Source: JALUUH01 sp964636675
Lineage (GTDB): Bacteria > Pseudomonadota > Gammaproteobacteria > S012-40
Length of the DNA: 10,054 nt
NCBI GenBank assembly: GCA_964636675.1
Contig: CAZWUO010000143.1
Location: forward strand, 1 to 10,054
Direction of reading: 5' to 3'
This document shows, one piece after another, positions 6,335-10,054 of the stretch (position 1 is the stretch's first letter; the number at the start of each line of letters is the position of its first letter). The position numbers and the translations under genes are program-made. Below the pieces are notes generated by a model. It ran no database searches and was not told where the DNA came from. It worked only from the letters and a program-made list of their open reading frames with translations.

Positions 6335-7515
6335 TGACCGTCCTTCGCAATAAAAGCTTTGATAATTTTCCCTAATGTGGTGGTGAGTTGAGCTATTTGC
6401 TCGTGGTTAATAATCAGCGGGGGCAGTAAGCGTATTACGTTACCTGCAGTAACGTTAATTAACAGGCCCTCATCCAACGCCATATGAACCAGCTCGGCAC
6501 AAGGTTTTTCTAGTTCCACGCCGATAATTAGGCCTTGTCCACGTATTTTTTTAACTTCTGGAATGGGTTCTAGTTCGGTTTTTAATGCTTGTTGTAACGC
6601 AATACCTTGTTTTTCAGCGGCTAAAATAAGATTATTTTGTTCAAATGTATTTAGTACTGCAAGCGCTACTGCACTCGCCAATGGGTTGCCGCCATAGGTG
6701 GAGCCGTGAGTACCGGGCTGTAATATGTTAGATGCTTTGCCGCTGACTAAGCAGGCACCAATAGGGAAGCCATTGCCAAGTGCTTTTGCCAAAGTCATTA
6801 CATCGGGCTTGCTATTGCTATGCATATAAGCAAACCATTTTCCCGTCCTGCCAATACCTGTTTGGATTTCATCGAGCATCATAAGCCAGTTATGTTCATC
6901 ACATAGTCTGCGAATTCCGTCAAGATAGCTGTTGTTAGGAACATTGACACCTCCCTCTCCTTGCACAGGTTCCAGCAACACGGCGACAATGTTAGGGTTT
7001 TTGTTAGCGATATTTTTTATCGCTGCAATATTATCATAGGGAACGCGTATAAATCCGGGAACCAAGGGTTCAAATCCTGCCTGGATTTTTTTATTACCCG
7101 TCGCTGAGAGCGTTGCTAAGGTTCGACCGTGAAAGCTATTTTCGGTGACAATGATCATTGGGTTGTCGATCTGCTTATGATGCCCAAATAAGCGTGCAAT
7201 TTTTAATGCAGCCTCATTGGCTTCAGCTCCTGAATTGCCAAAAAACACTTTTTCCATGTCGGCTAGTCGAGTAAGCTTATCTGCTAGCTTCTGCTGTAAT
7301 GGAATCTGGTATAAGTTAGAGGTGTGGATGAGACGCCGAGATTGTGCGCAAATGGCATCAGAAATGGCTGGATGTGCATGGCCCAAAGAGCACACTGCAA
7401 TACCGCCAACTGCATCTAGGTATTTATTGCCTTTTTCATCAAATAACCAAGCTCCCTCACCATATTCAAAAGCAATGGGTAGTGATGCATAAGTTGTCAT
7501 AAGTGAGCTTGCCAT
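6331..7515 (-). CDS. argD: Acetylornithine aminotransferase (class III PLP enzyme)
   Basis: This enzyme exchanges an amino group between glutamate and N-acetylglutamate semialdehyde to give N-acetylornithine; many homologues also serve lysine synthesis as succinyldiaminopimelate aminotransferase. The 394-residue protein has NSGAEANEAALK (94-105) for cofactor phosphate binding, FHGR (128-131), the DEIQTGIGR segment (215-223) and the Schiff-base lysine Lys244 in TLAKALGNGFPIGA. GSTYGGNP (271-278) completes the set. The N-terminal pattern LM-TY-LP-F--GEG is typical of ArgD. I use ATG at 7515; Met6 (ATG at 7500) is possible because a perfect TATAAT ends on the base before the first ATG. It lies downstream of sodB but behind a terminator, so its promoter is uncertain. 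Confidence 0.95.
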   Translation of the reverse strand: MASSLMTTYASLPIAFEYGEGAWLFDEKGNKYLDAVGGIAVCSLGHAHPAISDAICAQSRRLIHTSNLYQIPLQQKLADKLTRLADMEKVFFGNSGAEANEAALKIARLFGHHKQIDNPMIIVTENSFHGRTLATLSATGNKKIQAGFEPLVPGFIRVPYDNIAAIKNIANKNPNIVAVLLEPVQGEGGVNVPNNSYLDGIRRLCDEHNWLMMLDEIQTGIGRTGKWFAYMHSNSKPDVMTLAKALGNGFPIGACLVSGKASNILQPGTHGSTYGGNPLASAVALAVLNTFEQNNLILAAEKQGIALQQALKTELEPIPEVKKIRGQGLIIGVELEKPCAELVHMALDEGLLINVTAGNVIRLLPPLIINHEQIAQLTTTLGKIIKAFIAKDGQ

Positions 7516-7521
7516 ATTATA
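7516..7521 (-). promoter_or_regulatory. Perfect -10 hexamer touching the argD start codon
   Basis: On the minus strand TATAAT ends on the base immediately before the argD ATG. If it is a real -10 element, transcription would begin within the first few annotated codons, leaving a very short leader for Met6. No good -35 sits at the right distance (TTTTTG is the nearest). An alternative, TTGCGA-N17-TAAAAT, lies upstream but before the sodB terminator. Coincidence is quite possible. Confidence 0.3.
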
Positions 7522-7539
7522 CGTTTAGCCTCTAAAAAC

Positions 7540-7565
7540 AAAAAAGCAGCCTCAAATGAGGCCGC
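7540..7565 (-). terminator. Intrinsic terminator of sodB
   Basis: Read on the minus strand, GCGGCCTC and GAGGCTGC form an 8-bp stem with one G-T wobble around loop ATTT, followed by six T (7545-7540). It lies about 85 bases after the sodB stop and 25 bases before the argD start. It separates sodB from the arginine operon, or lets only part of the sodB transcript continue. Confidence 0.82.
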
Positions 7566-7650
7566 TAGCGAATAAGAACAATTGATTTTATAAGGAGTCT
7601 AGTAGTATCGCAATATTAAAACCCCGAATTTCTAAGTTATTTTGGAGGTT

Positions 7651-8232
7651 TTAGTCAGCAAAGTTTTTCGCGACAAAATCCCAGTTAACGAGATTCCAGA
7701 ATGCTTCGACATATTTTGGTCTGGCATTACGATAATCAACATAATAAGCATGTTCCCAAACATCGCAGGTGAGCAGGGCAGTTTCGTCGTTGCGCATTGG
7801 GGTTCCCGCATTGCTTGTGCTGGATAAAGCGAGTGAACCATCCGCATTTTTAACCAGCCAGCCCCAGCCTGAGCCAAAAGTGGTTATCGCTGTTTTAGAA
7901 AACGCTTCTTTGAAGCTATCAAAAGACCCGAACGACTGCTGGATGGCATCCGCGATAGCGCCGTTGGGTTCGCCTCCACCATTGGGGCTAAGGCAATTCC
8001 AGTAAAAGCTGTGGTTCCATATTTGTGCGGCATTATTGAATAATCCGCCGGACGATTGCATTATGATTTTTTCGAGCGATGCATCAGCGAACTCGGTGTT
8101 TTTTATCAAATTGTTTAAGTTGGTAACATAGGTTTGGTGGTGTTTTCCGTGATGATATTCCAGTGTTTCTTGTGAAATATGCGGCGCTAAAGCATTTATT
8201 GCGTAAGGTAATTCGGGTAGGCGATGTTCCAT
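7651..8232 (-). CDS. sodB: Iron superoxide dismutase
   Basis: The enzyme converts superoxide into oxygen and hydrogen peroxide in the cytoplasm. The 193-residue protein has the four expected metal ligands, His27 (in EYHHGKHH), His74 (IWNH), Asp157 and His161 (DVWEHAYY). Gln70 in NNAAQIWNH is the position from which Fe-type enzymes supply the active-site glutamine, which favours iron over manganese. Length and the start LPELPYA are typical of SodB, and no signal peptide is present. ATG at 8232 has an AAGGA ribosome site about nine bases upstream. The gene is divergent from the hydantoinase B-like gene, and the intergenic region carries an operator-like inverted repeat. It is followed by its own terminator, so it is probably monocistronic. 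Confidence 0.96.
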   Translation of the reverse strand: MEHRLPELPYAINALAPHISQETLEYHHGKHHQTYVTNLNNLIKNTEFADASLEKIIMQSSGGLFNNAAQIWNHSFYWNCLSPNGGGEPNGAIADAIQQSFGSFDSFKEAFSKTAITTFGSGWGWLVKNADGSLALSSTSNAGTPMRNDETALLTCDVWEHAYYVDYRNARPKYVEAFWNLVNWDFVAKNFAD

Positions 8233-8273
8233 GATAAGAGTCCTTTATAGTGCAAATCGTGGTTGGAAATCAT

Positions 8274-8292
8274 TCTTAGACTTAGTCTAAGA
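8274..8292. promoter_or_regulatory. Operator-like 9-1-9 perfect inverted repeat between sodB and the hydantoinase gene
   Basis: TCTTAGACT-T-AGTCTAAGA is a perfect 19-base inverted repeat in the 123-base divergent region. On the sodB strand it sits just after TTGACC, a possible -35 element, so a bound dimer would block sodB transcription. Its 7-1-7 core (TTAGACT-T-AGTCTAA) has the geometry of Fur/PerR-family boxes, and an iron or peroxide regulator would make sense for an iron superoxide dismutase. The bases do not match the classical Fur box, so the regulator is inferred only. Confidence 0.55.
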
Positions 8293-8355
8293 TGACAAGG
8301 TCAATGAACGCAAGCGCTTTTTAGTCTTTTGGCAGATTATGCTAGCATCTCGTTA

Positions 8356-9894
8356 ATGAACCCAATTGAGTTAAATATTTTTTTCAGCCGCATTGCTGCC
8401 GTCTGTGATGAAATGGGCGTGCAATTAAGGCGCGCCGCTTTTTCCCCAAATATTAAAGATCGTCTAGATTTTTCTTGCGCTATTTTTGATGCGCAAGGTG
8501 AATTGTGCGCGCAAGCTGCACACATTCCCGTACATCTCGGTAGCATGGCATACGCGATGAAAGAAGTTGTTGCGAAAGTGAGTTGGTCTGCGCAGGATAT
8601 GCTGATATTGAATGATCCTTTTCTGGGTGGAACTCATTTACCGGATATAACGCTTATTGCGCCGGTGTTTAATGCGGGGAAGCTGCTAGGGTTTGTGGCG
8701 AATCGTGCGCATCATGCCGACATCGGTGCAGCTACGCCGGGTTCTATGCCCATTTCTTCTTCCCTTTATGAAGAGGGAGTTGTCATACCTCCAACACATT
8801 TATTACGTGCTGGTGTATTAGATGAATCATTTTTAAGTGCTTTAGTGTCTCAGACAAGTAAAGCAAATCATGCGAGAGCGGATTTTAGCGCTCAGATAAG
8901 CGCAAATTTAGCAGGCGTTGAACGTCTGCAGGAGTTGATTTCGATGATGGGTTCTGAGCGTTACTTGAATGGCATAAATGCGTTGAATAACTACGCCGAA
9001 ACACTCGCTCAGAACGCCATTGCAGAAATTCCCAATGGTTGTTATGAGTTTACAGACGTTTTGGATGATGATGGGATGGGGCAAACTGAAATCAATATTA
9101 ATGTTTGTATTAGGGTGCAGGATAATACCTTATTGGTAGATTTTTCTGGCACTCACGAGCAAGTGGGAGGAAATATTAATTGCCCGCTACCTGTTGCGGT
9201 AGCCGCTGTTTTTTATGTATTTCGTTGTTTGATGCCGCCGCAAACCCCAGCTTGCGCAGGTGTCTTTCGTCCGCTTAAAGTGCAAGCACCAAAGGGATGT
9301 TTGCTGAATGCTTTAAGACCCGCCGCTGTTGCTGCAGGAAATGTAGAGACCAGTACACGGGTTGTGGATGTGGTTATTGGTGCGTTAGCTAAAGCAGTTC
9401 CGTTATCTGTGGCTGCTGCTAGTCAAGGCAGTATGAATAATGTGGCAATGGGAGCAACAGAGGGACAAGCTAGTTGGGATTATTATGAAACGATTGGTGG
9501 AGGCTGCGGCGCTTCGGCGATAAGTGATGGCTTGAGTGCGGTGCAAAGTCATATGACAAACACGCTTAATACGCCGATAGAATCTTTGGAAATGCATTAC
9601 CCATTGCGCATAACCCAATATCAATTGCGTGAATATTCAGGGGGAGTGGGAATACATTCTGGTGGCAACGGATTAATTCGTGAATTCGAATTTTTACAGC
9701 CTAGCAATGTGACGCTGTTAACTGAACGAAGGACTCATTCTCCATGGGGTTTGAGTGAAGGGGGGGCGGGCAAGTGTGGTAGAAATACCTTAGATGGCAA
9801 GCTATTGCCCGGAAAAATCTATCTACTGGCTCAGATTGGGCAACGATTAAAAATCGAAACCCCAGGTGGTGGTGGCTGGGGGCGTTTGGATTAA
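8356..9894 (+). CDS. Hydantoinase B / 5-oxoprolinase beta-type subunit (HyuB family)
   Basis: With ATG 8356 the product has 512 residues, normal for HyuB-type subunits, which normally pair with HyuA to open hydantoin, oxoproline or similar rings using ATP. Family segments are FSPNIKDRLDFSCAIFD (29-45), AAHIPVHLGSM (54-64), NDPFLGGTHLPDI (86-98), RAHHADIG (117-124), a DFSGTHEQVGGN block in the middle and the C-terminal PGGGGWG, so it looks complete. The frame is open upstream to TTG 8329, but the family starts with a form like M-x-P-x-x-L, matching ATG 8356. Neither start has a good ribosome site. No HyuA gene precedes it (sodB is divergent), and none begins in the remaining 160 bases, so its partner and substrate are unknown. 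N-methylhydantoinase, 5-oxoprolinase and acetone carboxylase relatives cannot be separated here. Confidence 0.9.
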   Translation: MNPIELNIFFSRIAAVCDEMGVQLRRAAFSPNIKDRLDFSCAIFDAQGELCAQAAHIPVHLGSMAYAMKEVVAKVSWSAQDMLILNDPFLGGTHLPDITLIAPVFNAGKLLGFVANRAHHADIGAATPGSMPISSSLYEEGVVIPPTHLLRAGVLDESFLSALVSQTSKANHARADFSAQISANLAGVERLQELISMMGSERYLNGINALNNYAETLAQNAIAEIPNGCYEFTDVLDDDGMGQTEININVCIRVQDNTLLVDFSGTHEQVGGNINCPLPVAVAAVFYVFRCLMPPQTPACAGVFRPLKVQAPKGCLLNALRPAAVAAGNVETSTRVVDVVIGALAKAVPLSVAAASQGSMNNVAMGATEGQASWDYYETIGGGCGASAISDGLSAVQSHMTNTLNTPIESLEMHYPLRITQYQLREYSGGVGIHSGGNGLIREFEFLQPSNVTLLTERRTHSPWGLSEGGAGKCGRNTLDGKLLPGKIYLLAQIGQRLKIETPGGGGWGRLD

Positions 9895-10054
9895 CTCGTT
9901 TTTTGATGCATTTAACGCAACAGTTCTTGTAAATACCAATATTGGAGAAGCTTTGTTTAACCTAGAATCCGCAGTTGGACGAGTTGAAGTGTGCGTTTTC
10001 GGTGGTGTATATCCCCAACAGTAGGCGCTTTTAGGCGAGGTGTGGCGACGCGGA
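9895..10054. other. Downstream end of the window, no supported gene
   Basis: After the hydantoinase B stop I see no terminator and no HyuA-like start. A 52-codon frame from GTG 9866 to TAG 10022-10024 overlaps the end of that gene and reads plausibly, with IGEALFNLESAVGRVEV in it, but there is no ribosome site or recognised family. The last 60 bases are more GC-rich and may lead into the next gene. Confidence 0.4.

Noticed and set aside
7632..8005. Alternative frames on both strands inside sodB
   Set aside because: They are shadows of the well-supported superoxide dismutase, whose four metal ligands fix the true frame.
8329..8355. TTG start nine codons upstream of the hydantoinase B start
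   Set aside because: The extra residues are not part of the usual family N-terminus, and TTG lacks a ribosome site; ATG 8356 fits the family pattern.
9866..10024. A 52-codon GTG frame overlapping the end of the hydantoinase gene
   Set aside because: The sequence reads plausibly but is short, begins within a GTGGTGGTG run, has no ribosome site and matches no family known to me.

Overview
The window looks like a chromosomal segment from a gammaproteobacterium of moderate to low GC. The evidence is a di-haem cytochrome c4, an Fe-type superoxide dismutase, ArgD/ArgF-type arginine genes and a textbook sigma-54 promoter. Genus cannot be fixed from the sequence; a methanotroph or sulfur-oxidiser-like lineage is only a guess. 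No tRNA, rRNA, insertion sequence, CRISPR array or prophage was recognised.

Left part (1-3531, + strand): after the possible tail of an upstream gene (1-75) and about 400 bases without a convincing gene, a near-canonical sigma-54 promoter (381-397) precedes a four-gene cassette. Its genes are: (i) a secreted, six-cysteine protein with a Tat-like N-terminus and a GCSPGYW motif; (ii) a small PqqD-like peptide-binding protein; (iii) an HPr-kinase-like P-loop kinase; (iv) an NTP_transf_5-type nucleotidyltransferase. The last three correspond to the poorly understood 'HPr-rel-A' set (PqqD family protein, HprK-related kinase A, nucleotidyltransferase). The pieces resemble a RiPP or protein-modification pathway: a recognition element, a kinase and a nucleotidyl-transfer enzyme beside a likely exported substrate. 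This is the most interesting part of the window.

Middle (3532-7515): a cytochrome c4 gene with its own sigma-70-like promoter converges on a minus-strand operon argD-argF-ABC ATPase, and both sides share a bidirectional terminator (4347-4377). ArgD and ArgF are consecutive users of the ornithine branch of arginine synthesis: ArgD makes N-acetylornithine, and ArgF turns ornithine into citrulline. argD and argF overlap by four bases, and the FbpC/PotA-like ATPase follows argF by six bases, without permease or binding-protein genes in the window.

Right part (7516-10054): sodB on the minus strand, with its own terminator, is divergent from a hydantoinase B/5-oxoprolinase beta-type gene on the plus strand. 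Their shared intergenic region holds a perfect 9-1-9 inverted repeat (8274-8292) that looks like an operator. The hydantoinase B gene has no hydantoinase A partner in view.
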